Shown in pieces: positions 50,659 through 59,880 of a DNA stretch of 64,000 bases. Position 1 is the stretch's first letter. Each line of letters starts with the position of its first letter. Below the pieces are notes generated by a model. It was not told where the DNA came from, searched no databases, and was given only the letters and a program-made list of their open reading frames with translations. The stretch is from positions 25,824-89,823 of the forward strand of contig QCFZ01000005.1 of the NCBI GenBank assembly GCA_003278255.1, read 5' to 3'. The stretch is from Prochlorococcus sp. AG-363-O15 (GTDB lineage Bacteria; Cyanobacteriota; Cyanobacteriia; PCC-6307; Cyanobiaceae). The translations under genes were made by a program, and so were the position numbers.

Positions 50659-51210
50659 ATGTCCTTGATTCCTCTCTTGCCACTGTTTCACCAATACAAC
50701 AGACAGTTTTTTGATGATGCTTTAACAGTTCGTTCTAAACCAAGGGTTGCCTTGAGATGGAGTGATGCCCGTTTGCGAAAGACTGCGGGTTTCTATCGGC
50801 GCGGAAATTTAGTCTCTGGACCACATACTTCAGAAATTGTTTTATCTAGTCCTCTTTTAAGGAATCTTCCTGGAACAGCAACCCAAAGCACACTTTGTCA
50901 TGAGATGATCCACGCATGGATTGATCTAGTTTTGAACGTGAAAGAAGGTCATGGGCATTTTTTTCGTTCAAAAATGAATTTGATTAATTCTTCTCAAGAT
51001 AGTTTTCGGATTAACGTCAGACATAAGTTTCCAGTTCCTTCCACTCAACCTAAGTGGTTGGCTCTTTGCCCGTCTTGTGGATTGGAGTTCCCTTATAAGC
51101 GGTTAGTGCGCGGGGCAGCTTGTAGAAAATGCTGTGATGCCCATCATCGGGGTCATTGGGATGAAAGCTGTCTTTTGATTTATAAACCTTTTTCTGTGAA
51201 GGAGTGCTGA
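50659..51210 (+). CDS. SprT-like zinc metalloprotease-fold protein
   Basis: A 183-residue protein starting at the ATG at 50659. The active-site motif CHEMIHAWIDLV (H-E-x-x-H) near residue 89, followed by EGHGHFFRSKM, gives the three His ligands of the SprT/Spartan family. A C-terminal zinc ribbon CPSCGLEFPYKR...CRKCCDAHH follows. Eukaryotic Spartan degrades DNA-protein crosslinks; the bacterial role is unclear, so the call stops at the fold. The stop (TGA) is followed within two bases by a small ORF that starts with GTG, and it diverges from the ligA-side genes. Confidence 0.85.
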   Translation: MSLIPLLPLFHQYNRQFFDDALTVRSKPRVALRWSDARLRKTAGFYRRGNLVSGPHTSEIVLSSPLLRNLPGTATQSTLCHEMIHAWIDLVLNVKEGHGHFFRSKMNLINSSQDSFRINVRHKFPVPSTQPKWLALCPSCGLEFPYKRLVRGAACRKCCDAHHRGHWDESCLLIYKPFSVKEC

Positions 51211-51211
51211 G

Positions 51212-51307
51212 GTGGATTTATTTTTTTTAGTGCTTCAGTTGAGTGGTGTCTCAATTGCATTCATTGGTTGTCAAAGGGAATATTGGCTTAGCCGCAGACG
51301 ACGTTAA
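51212..51307 (+). CDS. Unlisted mini-ORF (31 aa) downstream of sprT
   Basis: Begins with GTG at 51212, one base after the SprT-like stop, with AAGGAG eight bases upstream; TAA at 51305-51307. It encodes a 31-residue peptide, a hydrophobic helix (LFFLVLQLSGVSIAFIG) followed by a very basic end (REYWLSRRRR). It would insert in the membrane with the Arg tail inside. It ends 9 bases before the next gene. The strong Shine-Dalgarno and tight packing support it; the small size does not. Confidence 0.45.
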   Translation: MDLFFLVLQLSGVSIAFIGCQREYWLSRRRR

Positions 51308-51316
51308 TTTGTAAAG

Positions 51317-51835
51317 ATGGATTTGAATCAACAAAGTCAGAAACGCCGTTATTCCTCAAGAGATCCTTTGGATAGAAGAGTTGATAAATGGATTGAAACG
51401 GGACGACAGTTTGTGGACGGGGTTGCAGGTAATCGACCAGGGAAGCGTCGACCAGGAAAAATTGTGCGCAATTCAACCTCAAACCTAGAAAATATGGGAA
51501 GGTGGGTTGGTGACAAGATTGATTGGTTTCTTGAAGATGAAGATGCATGGTTGGAACCATGGCAGTCAGAGGTACAAGTAAGTTCTGTGACTACGAAAAA
51601 ACCTCTACATGCCATTTCTCGTCGAATGTTGAAGTCAAGTGCTTCATCTACAAGTGATTTTCAGGCTGATGATTTATCGGATCAGTGGCCTTCAGAAGAC
51701 AATTTTCGTATTGATAGATGGCAAAGAGGCCAAGTCCAAACCGGTGAGAATTTGCAAGCTCGGTCTGAACCAAACTCGAAACCATTGATTACGCAAAGAA
51801 GACAGCTCCCAAGATCTAGTAGAAGAAAAGATTGA
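51317..51835 (+). CDS. Basic conserved hypothetical protein (172 aa)
   Basis: A 172-residue, very basic and largely disordered protein. The best-defined part is RDPLDRRVDKWIETGRQFVDGVAGNRPGKRR (quoted in parts: LDRRVDKWIETGRQF, VAGNRPGKRRPGK), near residues 14-48, and NMGRWVGDKIDWFLEDEDAWLEPW at about 58-82. The tail is rich in Ser, Arg and Gln. I recall this block as conserved in marine cyanobacteria with no known function. It may bind nucleic acid, which is an inference from charge only. ATG at 51317. It follows the mini-ORF closely and converges on the next minus-strand gene with a 28-base gap. Confidence 0.75.
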   Translation: MDLNQQSQKRRYSSRDPLDRRVDKWIETGRQFVDGVAGNRPGKRRPGKIVRNSTSNLENMGRWVGDKIDWFLEDEDAWLEPWQSEVQVSSVTTKKPLHAISRRMLKSSASSTSDFQADDLSDQWPSEDNFRIDRWQRGQVQTGENLQARSEPNSKPLITQRRQLPRSSRRKD

Positions 51836-51863
51836 ATATATTGATTTTATACAGATTTCTGTT

Positions 51864-52298
51864 CTAAAAATTAGTACTATTTGGTTTGATAATCTGAAAA
51901 TTACATCCTTGTTGGGTTAATTCGATATTTACTTCTTTAATAAGTTCTTTTGGTAAATCTTTTGCCATATCTTCGGCAGTTGCATCAATAGATGGTGATC
52001 CTTTCTCAAGAGCATTCAGTAGTGCAGCCCATTGCTCAACTTGAAGCTTTCTACTGATTGGTTGGTGACCAGTCTTTTCAAAAAAAGCCTTGCATACCTT
52101 TGCATTCCATAGAGAACTATTTTGAGGATTCCGCGGTAATTGATTGCAGGCAGCCCCAGCTTTTATAGCACTTGGGGTAGGGCGTCCATGACGATCTCGC
52201 CAGCCTTGTTTTTGGAGTGTTCTTCCACAATTAAGACTTGATATTCCGTAAATTTCTCCCAAATCTTTAATGCTTAACCAAGTTGAAAGTTTCGCCAT
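51864..52298 (-). CDS. Conserved hypothetical protein (144 aa)
   Basis: I use the ATG at 52296-52298 (MAKLSTWLSIKDLGEIYGISSLNCG), seven residues inside the track start. The N-terminus LSIKDLGEIYGISSLNCGRTLQKQGWRDRHGRPTPSAIKAG looks like a small helix-turn-helix or winged-helix DNA-binding region, of the type found near phage anti-repressors. The remainder is unremarkable. Possible DNA-binding protein; no family confirmed. It is downstream of the chorismate lyase gene, with a long hairpin in the gap. Confidence 0.65.
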   Translation of the reverse strand: MAKLSTWLSIKDLGEIYGISSLNCGRTLQKQGWRDRHGRPTPSAIKAGAACNQLPRNPQNSSLWNAKVCKAFFEKTGHQPISRKLQVEQWAALLNALEKGSPSIDATAEDMAKDLPKELIKEVNIELTQQGCNFQIIKPNSTNF

Positions 52299-52361
52299 GA
52301 GATGAGAAGTCTCTAACACTATCTTCCGGACTAAATGAGACTTGGCAAGTTATTAAGCAAG

Positions 52362-52397
52362 CTCTATTAAATATAGAAATATTTTTATTTAATAGAG
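52362..52397. terminator. Long hairpin after the chorismate lyase gene
   Basis: CTCTATTAAAT / ATTTAATAGAG, an 11-bp perfect inverted repeat with a 14-base loop, starting two bases after the chorismate lyase stop (minus strand). It is AT-rich; the minus-strand side lacks a clean T-run. Likely a terminator or a transcript-end stabilising stem. Confidence 0.5.
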
Positions 52398-52399
52398 TT

Positions 52400-52948
52400 T
52401 TACTCTTTTTTGCGAGGTGTTACCCCAAGCCAAGTTTCAAGTTTTGGGCTGAAAACTTCTCTTATTACTGTGAGTTCACGTTCGTGTCTGAAAAATCGAT
52501 AATGCCGACTCCAAAAAGGTCCTGGCATTTTAAAACCTTCTTCCAACCAAGAGGCAGTTACTAAAGCAAGGCCATCAACTTCGCGAAAAAGTTCAGATCT
52601 ACCTTGAGTCAGACTCTTCCAGATTGGTTGATGTTTATTTTGAAGATGCTGTTCTGCTTCTAATTGATTCCACCAACTTTCTGCCCAAGCAAGTGTTTGG
52701 GACCCACAAATCAGCCAAACTTGTCTTCTTAACAAAGGGGGTGTTAGTTCTTTGATTTCAATTGGCGCTCGCTCATCTGGTTGATTTTCTGTTTCCATGG
52801 CAATTAGTTTGACCTGAACTTCATGGCCAGTTAGTAAACGAAGGTGCCTTGTTGGACTGCCATCACCTAATAGCATTAGTTGCCATGCGCCAGGAAGATT
52901 TGCAGGCCCCTTCCCTGCTAAAACTGCCTCAGTAGGCGCTTGCCACAA
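52400..52948 (-). CDS. Cyanobacterial chorismate lyase (UbiC-like, DUF98)
   Basis: Removes pyruvate from chorismate to give 4-hydroxybenzoate, the head-group precursor of plastoquinone in cyanobacteria. The 182-residue protein shows the family's blocks: LLGDGSPTRHLRLLTGHEVQV, LLRRQVWLICGSQTLAWAESWW, PIWKSLTQGRSELFREV and GPFWSRHYRFFRHERELTVIREVFSP with the closing LETWLG. The start is TTG at 52946-52948. The gene sits alone on the minus strand between mnmG and a small hypothetical gene, and links to the aroE and DAHP synthase steps seen elsewhere in the window. Confidence 0.85.
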   Translation of the reverse strand: MWQAPTEAVLAGKGPANLPGAWQLMLLGDGSPTRHLRLLTGHEVQVKLIAMETENQPDERAPIEIKELTPPLLRRQVWLICGSQTLAWAESWWNQLEAEQHLQNKHQPIWKSLTQGRSELFREVDGLALVTASWLEEGFKMPGPFWSRHYRFFRHERELTVIREVFSPKLETWLGVTPRKKE

Positions 52949-53023
52949 TGGCTTTGGTGAGATTAGTAGTGATCTTTCCAGAATCCACCTCCAACAATCA
53001 TTAGATTATTGTGATTTTTGTAT

Positions 53024-54991
53024 TCAATCTGATTCATTTTTGATTGATGATTTAGTTCTTTGTTGGCTTTGTAGTTTTAGCCATACTAATAATGCAGTTA
53101 AATCTGCTTTGCTGACTCCTGGCAAGTCAGCTGCATGACCAAAGCTTTTAGGGCGAGCTGTAACTAATCGTTCACGGGCTTCTTGAGAAATAGTTTGAAC
53201 TTTACTGTAGTCGATGTCTGTAGGGAGTAGTGTCTTTCGTTGCTTTTTTATTTGCTCTATCTGTTTTTTTTGTCGTTCTAGATACCCACTATATTTAATA
53301 TCAATTTCGGCTCCTTCTAAGATGCTAAGTGGCTGATTTTTATCAGCTAAGCCTAGATTAATAAGATCGCGAATATGAAATCCAGGTCGACGTAATAAAT
53401 CAGCAAGAGTTATAGAACCTTTAATTGGAGCACCAGTTTGATCAAATATTTCTTGAGCTCGTATATCACTTGATTTTAAACGATGTTTATTTAGTCGTTC
53501 CTTTTCATTGGTCAGCATAGTTTCTTTTGTTTGAAATATTTTCCACCTTCTTTCATCAATTAATCCTAATTCATATCCTATTTTAGTTAGCCTTCTGTCG
53601 GCATTATCTCCTCGAAGTATTAAGCGATATTCACTTCGACTAGTAAGCACTCTATATGGTTCTTTTAGGTCTTTGCTTACTAAATCATCAATCATTGTTC
53701 CAATATAACTATCTTCTCGAGGAAAAGTAATTGCTTCTTGATTTTTGATGAATCTCGATGCATTAAGGCCTGCTACTAATCCTTGAGCAGCAGCTTCTTC
53801 GTATCCTGTAGTTCCATTTAATTGTCCTGCACTAAATAATCCTGAGATTCTTTTTGTTTCTAATGAAGGTAAAAGTTGAGTCGCAGGAAGATAATCATAT
53901 TCTACTGCGTATGCAGGTCGTAACATGACACAATTTTCAAGTCCAGGTAAAGTTCTGAGTAATTCAAGTTGTAGTCTTTCGGGTAAACCAGTGGATAATC
54001 CTTGCAGATAAATTTCTGGTGTATCTAGACCCTCTGGCTCTAGAAAGATTTGGTGAGACTCTTTGTCAGAAAATCTTACAATTTTATCTTCAATTGATGG
54101 ACAATATCTTGGCCCTTTGCTATCAATAAAACCTCCATATATAGGAGTTAAATGTAGATTATCTTTGATTAATTGATGTGTATATTTTGTGGTTCTCGTT
54201 ATATGGCAACTGACTTGTTTGCCACTGATCCATGATTTAGGATCAAAAGAAAAAAATCTATCCGACGCATCGCTAGCTTGTTCTTCTAGGTCATCAAGTT
54301 TAATAGTTCTTCGATCCACTCTTGGAGGGGTTCCAGTTTTAAGCCGAGAAGTTTTAAATCCTAGGTTTTGCAGTGCTTCAGTCAATCCTTCGGAGGCTTG
54401 CTCTCCAGCACGGCCTGCAGACATTGATTGATTTCCTACCCATATTTTTCCTCCTAAGAAAGTACCTGTTGTAAGAACAACTGCTTTGGCAAAATAAATA
54501 CTTCCAAAGTAGGTTTTGATTCCTTTGATTACTCCAATGGGTGTTTCAGTTTGATTCTTATTTGAATAATTTGGATTACTTATTTCTTCAATTTCTAATC
54601 CAGTGACCATTGCTTCGCGGAGGTAGAGATTAGGGGTCTCTTGAAGCAAGTGCACCATTCGACGAGAATATAAACGCTTATCTGTTTGAGCTCGTAGAGC
54701 CCAAACAGCAGGGCCCCGACTTGCATTTAGAACACGCTTTTGAATAGCAGTTTCATCAGCTAATTTCCCTATCACACCTCCAAGAGCATCGACTTCATGG
54801 ACCAGTTGACTTTTGGCAGGGCCACCAACTGCGGGATTACAAGGTTGCCAAGCTATGCGATCTAAATTCAGTGTAAATAATGCTGTTGATAGTCCAAGGC
54901 GGGCAGAAGTTATCGCAGCTTCACAACCTGCATGACCTCCTCCAACAACGATTATGTCGAAGTTTTCGTTAGGGAGTGAGGTTTCTTTCAT
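53024..54991 (-). CDS. mnmG: tRNA uridine-5-carboxymethylaminomethyl modification enzyme MnmG (GidA)
   Basis: FAD enzyme that works with MnmE to put cmnm5 on U34 of several tRNAs. The 655-residue protein begins [22 protein letters not shown] (FAD-binding), then [37 protein letters not shown] and [14 protein letters not shown]; the second half includes [22 protein letters not shown] and [17 protein letters not shown]. The C-terminal helical domain ends in a Lys/Ser-rich tail. ATG at 54989-54991. It is 36 bases downstream of dnaB on the same strand. Confidence 0.97.
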   Translation of the reverse strand: MKETSLPNENFDIIVVGGGHAGCEAAITSARLGLSTALFTLNLDRIAWQPCNPAVGGPAKSQLVHEVDALGGVIGKLADETAIQKRVLNASRGPAVWALRAQTDKRLYSRRMVHLLQETPNLYLREAMVTGLEIEEISNPNYSNKNQTETPIGVIKGIKTYFGSIYFAKAVVLTTGTFLGGKIWVGNQSMSAGRAGEQASEGLTEALQNLGFKTSRLKTGTPPRVDRRTIKLDDLEEQASDASDRFFSFDPKSWISGKQVSCHITRTTKYTHQLIKDNLHLTPIYGGFIDSKGPRYCPSIEDKIVRFSDKESHQIFLEPEGLDTPEIYLQGLSTGLPERLQLELLRTLPGLENCVMLRPAYAVEYDYLPATQLLPSLETKRISGLFSAGQLNGTTGYEEAAAQGLVAGLNASRFIKNQEAITFPREDSYIGTMIDDLVSKDLKEPYRVLTSRSEYRLILRGDNADRRLTKIGYELGLIDERRWKIFQTKETMLTNEKERLNKHRLKSSDIRAQEIFDQTGAPIKGSITLADLLRRPGFHIRDLINLGLADKNQPLSILEGAEIDIKYSGYLERQKKQIEQIKKQRKTLLPTDIDYSKVQTISQEARERLVTARPKSFGHAADLPGVSKADLTALLVWLKLQSQQRTKSSIKNESD

Positions 54992-55026
54992 TGGCTGATT
55001 CTATTCTTGTAACTTTTCTGTGAACT

Positions 55027-56442
55027 TTAAGCGGCTAAATTTCTAAACCTTGTGAATTGAGGTTCAAATAACAACTTGACCGTTCCTACTGGGCCATTGC
55101 GATGTTTAGTCACTATTACTTCAGTAATACCCCTATCGGGAGTCTCAGGATTGTAGTATTCATCTCTATAAATCATTAGCACTAGGTCTGCATCTTGTTC
55201 GATCGAGCCAGATTCTCTCAGATCACTTAACATTGGACGTTTGTTGGTTCTAGATTCCACTCCTCTACTAAGTTGGGATAGTGCTACTACAGGAACCTTC
55301 ATTTCTCTCGCTAATCCTTTTAATCCACGTGTGATTCTGGATAATTCTTGAACTCGATTGTCAGGAGTTGATCCTTCCATTAGTTGCAAATAATCTATAA
55401 CAACTAACCCAAGTTCTTTACCTTGTTCAGCCATCAATCTTCTACATAAAGATCGCATTTCTAGAACACCAAGATTGGGTTTGTCATCGATGTAGATAGG
55501 AAGTTGACCAAGTGTGTTAATTCCTTGTCCCAGTAGAGGCCACTCTTCTTGTTGTAATCGGCCTGTGCGAAGTCTTCCACTTTCTATTCCTACTTCCATA
55601 GAAAGAAGACGATAAGTTAGTTGTTCTTTACTCATTTCTAGGCTAAATACGCAAACAGGAAGGTTGTGTAGTTGCGCTACATTTTTCGCCAGGTTTAAAA
55701 CTATGGATGTTTTTCCCATTGCAGGTCTTCCAGCAACAATGATTAAGTCACTACGTTGTAGGCCTTGGGTCATTGCATCAAGGTCATAAAAGTTGACAGG
55801 AATTCCTGCTACTGATGTTCCCAGAGATCGACTCTCTATTTCATTAAATGTACTTGTGAGAATTTCTGCCGTAGGTGTTAATCCTTTGGAAGGTTTCTCT
55901 TGACTAATTGAAAAAATTGTTTGTTCTGCTTTATCAAGTACTTCTTCCATTGGTAAATTCTGGTTAAAACCTAATTTGATAACTTCGTTGCCTGAGCGGA
56001 TTAATTGCCTGCGTAGGAATTTGTCCATTACCAGTCTGGCCACTTGCTCGATTGATGCAGTAGATGCCACTCTTTCCACAAGTTCAACTAAGCGATTGCT
56101 GCCACCTACTTTTTCTAAAGAACCTGTATCTGCTAACCAAGCTGTCATAGCAGTGAGATCAGTTGGCTTGCCTTGGCTATGCAGCATTAGAGCTGTTCTG
56201 TAGATTTCGCGATGCGCGTTTAGATAAAAGGCTTCTGGCTGAATTAAATCTGCTACTCGACTAATTGCATCAGGATCTAAAAGAATTCCGCCTAATACGG
56301 CTTCTTCAGCCTCCAGATTCTGAGGTGGTAAAGAGTCTTGGTGTGCTTCAAATTTTGGCGCTCGCTGCTTTGAGGTTTCGCCTGAAGCGCCAGACCCTTG
56401 CTTGGGAGCATCTCCATTGTTTGAAAGCTGAACGCTCTCCAT
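55027..56442 (-). CDS. dnaB: Replicative DNA helicase DnaB
   Basis: Hexameric 5'-3' helicase at the replication fork. The N-terminal primase-interacting domain begins SLPPQNLEAEEAVLGGILLDPDAI (about residues 37-60); the RecA-like ATPase domain has the Walker A VAGRPAMGKTSIVLNLA, Walker B LGLVVIDYLQLM, and SQLSRGVESRTNKRPMLSDLRESGSIEQDADLV. The 471-residue length is normal, and the first 35 residues are low-complexity. No intein is present. It follows rplI on the same strand (61-base gap), a common bacterial neighbourhood, with mnmG after it. Confidence 0.98.
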   Translation of the reverse strand: MESVQLSNNGDAPKQGSGASGETSKQRAPKFEAHQDSLPPQNLEAEEAVLGGILLDPDAISRVADLIQPEAFYLNAHREIYRTALMLHSQGKPTDLTAMTAWLADTGSLEKVGGSNRLVELVERVASTASIEQVARLVMDKFLRRQLIRSGNEVIKLGFNQNLPMEEVLDKAEQTIFSISQEKPSKGLTPTAEILTSTFNEIESRSLGTSVAGIPVNFYDLDAMTQGLQRSDLIIVAGRPAMGKTSIVLNLAKNVAQLHNLPVCVFSLEMSKEQLTYRLLSMEVGIESGRLRTGRLQQEEWPLLGQGINTLGQLPIYIDDKPNLGVLEMRSLCRRLMAEQGKELGLVVIDYLQLMEGSTPDNRVQELSRITRGLKGLAREMKVPVVALSQLSRGVESRTNKRPMLSDLRESGSIEQDADLVLMIYRDEYYNPETPDRGITEVIVTKHRNGPVGTVKLLFEPQFTRFRNLAA

Positions 56443-56503
56443 AAAGAGGGGCCTTGCGAAATAGAGACTTACTTTGGCTTGTTAGATAAACCCTGCAACC
56501 AAT

Positions 56504-56962
56504 TCAATAACTAATGACTTCAAGGTTAATTTCTGCAGTGACTTCGCTGTGAAGCTTGACTTGGACCTTGTATTTGCCAGTCCGATGTATTTCTGGAACA
56601 GTGATGTCTCTGCGATCAATTTCTTTTTTGGTTGCTTCTTGGATCACTTCAGCTACGTCTCCATTGGTAACTGTTCCAAATAAAACATCATCTTCCCCAA
56701 TTTGTTTCTTAACTGTGAATCTCCCGATGGTTACAAGGGCGGTTTGGAAATCCAAGGCTTCTTGTTTTAAAGCAGCCTCATGTTCAGCTTGTTTGGCTTT
56801 TCTATGCTCAACCTGTTTAAGCACAGCTGGAGTAACAGGTAATGCTTTACCAAAAGGGAATAGGAAGTTTCTGGCGTATCCGGGAGCTACTTCAACTAGG
56901 TCTCCATCTTTACCTAGGCTGATTACATCCTCATTGAGGACAATTTGAACGCGCTTGGCCAT
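56504..56962 (-). CDS. rplI: 50S ribosomal protein L9
   Basis: Large-subunit protein binding the base of L1 stalk rRNA. Start at the ATG at 56960-56962 ([25 protein letters not shown]), 152 residues; the track adds five. The N-terminal domain signature [17 protein letters not shown] and the long connecting helix [23 protein letters not shown] are clear, then the C-terminal domain [14 protein letters not shown]. rplI-dnaB on the same strand is a common arrangement. Confidence 0.97.
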   Translation of the reverse strand: MAKRVQIVLNEDVISLGKDGDLVEVAPGYARNFLFPFGKALPVTPAVLKQVEHRKAKQAEHEAALKQEALDFQTALVTIGRFTVKKQIGEDDVLFGTVTNGDVAEVIQEATKKEIDRRDITVPEIHRTGKYKVQVKLHSEVTAEINLEVISY

Positions 56963-57072
56963 TGCAGTAAAAATCAACGATTGCAGTCCGTTTGATTAGG
57001 TTACGACGCTGTGGGTCTTTGATCTGATCTTCTTGAAGTGCTGAGAGTCAAAGTCAATATGAAATTTAGTTT

Positions 57073-57981
57073 TTATGTCAGTTTTGCTTGTCGTATTTGC
57101 TTGGCAAGCCCCAGACGTTTAAGGAGTTTGATGTGTTGCCATGTGATATCGAATTCAAACCATCTAAGTCCATGACGAGCACTTTGTGGATGAGCATGAT
57201 GATTGTTGTGCCATCCCTCACCAAATGAGAGGCAAGCAACCCACCAGCAGTTCCTTGAAAGATCTGGAGAATCAAAGTTGCGATAACCAAATGTATGAGT
57301 TGCAGAATTAACAAGCCATGTCACGTGGTAGACCACTACCAGACGTAGTGGTATTGCCCAGAGAACGAGACCTAGACCTCCCCCATGTATTTGATTGCTT
57401 TCTCCAAACCAATAAAGACTTAGCCCTAAAGGAATTTGTAGTAGTAAAAACCAGTGATCTAGCCAACGAAAGAATGGATCAGCTAATAAATCTCCTGCTA
57501 AGCGATCACTATGTTCTAGAGCTGGGATTTCATGGAGCATCCATTCACTATGGCTCCACCAAAACCCTCTTCCTGCATCATGATGATCATTTGGTTGGTC
57601 GGAAAATTTGTGATGATGTCTATGTAGAGCTACCCATTCAATAGGTCCGCTTTGGCAAGCCAATACACCCATCACTACCAATATTCTTTCAACCCAACGA
57701 GGAGTAACAAAACTGCGATGAGCTACTAATCGATGTAAACCAAGGGTCACTCCAATTACGGTTGTCCAATAGAGAAATCCAAATGCTGCAACACCTTGCC
57801 AGCTCCAAAAACGTGGAAGTAGAGCAAATGTCGCGGCAACATGCATCGCAAGCATGAAGCCTGTAGTACCCACTCTGAATTTTCGTTGGGTTGGGGGTAG
57901 TGGCTCACGACGTGAGATTATCCCTGCCCTTAGGCGCAATTCACGAGTGGTCGATTCGTTTTCGGGAACATTGGAAAACAA
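57073..57981 (-). CDS. desC: Acyl-lipid delta-9 desaturase (DesC)
   Basis: Membrane di-iron enzyme that puts a cis double bond at C9 of acyl chains in membrane lipids. The 302-residue protein has four hydrophobic segments and three His boxes: HRLVAHRSF, ALHRHHHKFSDQ and EGWHNNHHAHPQ. The N-terminal 35 residues are charged. ATG at 57979-57981. The family is shared with animal-type stearoyl-CoA desaturases, and the cyanobacterial branch is called DesC; whether position 9 is right for C14-C16 chains of Prochlorococcus cannot be told. The gene diverges from the Met-gamma-lyase-like gene. Confidence 0.93.
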   Translation of the reverse strand: MFSNVPENESTTRELRLRAGIISRREPLPPTQRKFRVGTTGFMLAMHVAATFALLPRFWSWQGVAAFGFLYWTTVIGVTLGLHRLVAHRSFVTPRWVERILVVMGVLACQSGPIEWVALHRHHHKFSDQPNDHHDAGRGFWWSHSEWMLHEIPALEHSDRLAGDLLADPFFRWLDHWFLLLQIPLGLSLYWFGESNQIHGGGLGLVLWAIPLRLVVVYHVTWLVNSATHTFGYRNFDSPDLSRNCWWVACLSFGEGWHNNHHAHPQSARHGLRWFEFDITWQHIKLLKRLGLAKQIRQAKLT

Positions 57982-58088
57982 GATTCACTCCTTGGGTTAG
58001 CGAATACCGCTCTTGAAGCATGCCAAATGGAGCGGATTGAGTAGTAGACCAGTAAATAGCAACATCTAATAGGAACTGTAAACCTCGT

Positions 58089-59402
58089 TTGGGACCTTTT
58101 GTGCAGAACCTCAAGTCAGGTGTAGTTGATGAAGAACGAGCTCGTGAATGGGCTCAAAATCATGTTCGTTCAGTTGCTGATCGATTGAAGTCAAAAACAC
58201 TGGAACGTACTGAAGCAGTAATTCCTTGCCTTGAGAAGGTTTTAGAGGCGTTCGCAATAGAACGTTTAGGTAATCAACATTTTGCGTCTTTGACTGGATA
58301 TGGCCATGGGGATCAAGGGAGAGAAGTTATAGATCGTATTTTTGCAAGGGTATTGGGGGCAGACAAAGCTGCTGTAAGACTTCAATTTGTTAGTGGAACC
58401 CATGCAATAGCAGCTGCGTTATTTGGAGTCTTGAGACCTGGTGATTTGTTCTTATCAATAACAGGTAAGCCTTATGAAACTTTGGAGGAAGTCATTGGTT
58501 TAAGAGGGTCTGGGCAAGGGTCCCTAATTGACTTTGGGATTTTTTATGAAGAATTAGCTTTGTCTAATGAGACCATTATCGATTTCAAGGCGTTAGATCA
58601 AGCTCTCGAAGTGCCTAGAAAAATGTTTTTCATACAACGTAGTTGTGGATATTCATGGCGACCATCTCTTTCCATTGATTTAATCGAAGAGCTTTGTGAA
58701 AGGATTCATCAAAAGCAACCAGATGCAATTTGTTTTGTAGATAACTGTTATGGAGAGTTTGTTGAAGATAGGGAACCCACTGATGTTGGCGCTGATTTGA
58801 TCGCAGGCTCTTTGATTAAGAATCTGGGTGGGACAATTGTTCCTACAGGTGGGTATATAGCTGGCAGATCCGATCTTGTGGAAAAGGCATGCTGTCGTCT
58901 CACTGCTCCTGGAATTGGGAGTCAGGGAGGCATTAGTTTTGATCTGAATCGGCTTGTATTACAGGGTTTATTTCTAGCGCCTCAGATGATTGCCGAATCA
59001 TTAATAGGGGCAGATCTTATATGTGGTGTTTTTGAAGATTTAGGTTTTGCAGTGCAACCTTCAAGTCGTGAGGATCGAGGAGATTTGATTCAAGGGATTC
59101 AATTGGATGATGCAGAGGCGTTGAAAGTGGTTTGTAAAGCTTTTCAGGCTTGTTCGCCTGTTGGTGCATATCTAGAACCTGTGCCCTCTCCAATGCCTGG
59201 ATATGAAAATGATTTAGTAATGGCTGGAGGGACATTCATTGATGGAAGTACCAGTGAGTTTTCCGCGGATGCTCCTCTGAGGCCCCCTTATATTCTTTAT
59301 GTACAAGGAGGCACCCATCGTGCCCACATTCATATTGCTCTTATTCGAGCTTTAGTTGCTTTAACCAAAGCAGGATTCCTTGATTTGCCCCAAACTGGTT
59401 GA
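58089..59402 (+). CDS. Methionine gamma-lyase-like PLP protein (aluminum-resistance family)
   Basis: A PLP-dependent fold type I protein of 437 residues from a TTG at 58089; a GTG at 58101 (MQNLKSGVVDEERAREW) is an alternative start. Family traits: FASLTGYGHGDQGREVIDRIF, VSGTHAIAAALFGVLRPGD, ICFVDNCYGEFVE, with the PLP Lys in AGSLIKNLGGTIVPTGGYIAG, and PGIGSQGG. Members of this Met_gamma_lyase family were linked to aluminum resistance by genetics; the reaction is not well established. It is immediately upstream of gcvH (20 bases), and gcvP follows, so it is likely co-transcribed with two glycine cleavage genes. Confidence 0.82.
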   Translation: MGPFVQNLKSGVVDEERAREWAQNHVRSVADRLKSKTLERTEAVIPCLEKVLEAFAIERLGNQHFASLTGYGHGDQGREVIDRIFARVLGADKAAVRLQFVSGTHAIAAALFGVLRPGDLFLSITGKPYETLEEVIGLRGSGQGSLIDFGIFYEELALSNETIIDFKALDQALEVPRKMFFIQRSCGYSWRPSLSIDLIEELCERIHQKQPDAICFVDNCYGEFVEDREPTDVGADLIAGSLIKNLGGTIVPTGGYIAGRSDLVEKACCRLTAPGIGSQGGISFDLNRLVLQGLFLAPQMIAESLIGADLICGVFEDLGFAVQPSSREDRGDLIQGIQLDDAEALKVVCKAFQACSPVGAYLEPVPSPMPGYENDLVMAGGTFIDGSTSEFSADAPLRPPYILYVQGGTHRAHIHIALIRALVALTKAGFLDLPQTG

Positions 59403-59422
59403 GTTGTGTTTGGCCCTGATTG

Positions 59423-59812
59423 ATGGCCTTTGATTTTCCCGAACAATTTCGCTTTGCAGATAGCCATGAATACGCCCTGTTGGAGGGGGATTTAGTTCGA
59501 GTAGGTATTAGCGCTTTTGCTGTTGATCAGCTTGGGGACATAGTTTTTGTTGATCTACCAGATGTAGGGACCTCTCTAACAAGAGGAAATGGCTTTGGTT
59601 CAGTTGAATCTGTTAAGGCTGTTGAAGAGATGTATTCACCAATCAGTGGTGAAGTGGTGCAACGCAATGAATCTGTTCTGGCTAGTCCAGAGGAGCTGCA
59701 GAATGATCCTCATGGTGAAGGATGGTTGTTAGTAGTTCGCCCATCTGATCTCACGCAGTTGGGAGAGTTGATGGAAGCGACTGTGTATTCCAATAAGGTG
59801 GCTGCAAGCTAG
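59423..59812 (+). CDS. gcvH: Glycine cleavage system H protein
   Basis: Small lipoyl carrier that shuttles the aminomethyl group between GcvP, GcvT and Lpd. 129 residues from the ATG at 59423 (MAFDFPEQFRFADSHEYALLEG); the track uses the TTG one codon earlier. The lipoyl Lys lies in FGSVESVKAVEEMYSPISG. The C-terminus DPHGEGWLLVVRPSDL is typical. It follows the Met-gamma-lyase-like gene by 20 bases and precedes gcvP by about 70, in one direction. Confidence 0.97.
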   Translation: MAFDFPEQFRFADSHEYALLEGDLVRVGISAFAVDQLGDIVFVDLPDVGTSLTRGNGFGSVESVKAVEEMYSPISGEVVQRNESVLASPEELQNDPHGEGWLLVVRPSDLTQLGELMEATVYSNKVAAS

Positions 59813-59880
59813 ATTAATGAAGCAGACTTTATTAGTAATTCATAAGGATTTTCTATCCTTGGAGCATCTTTTGGAAAGTT

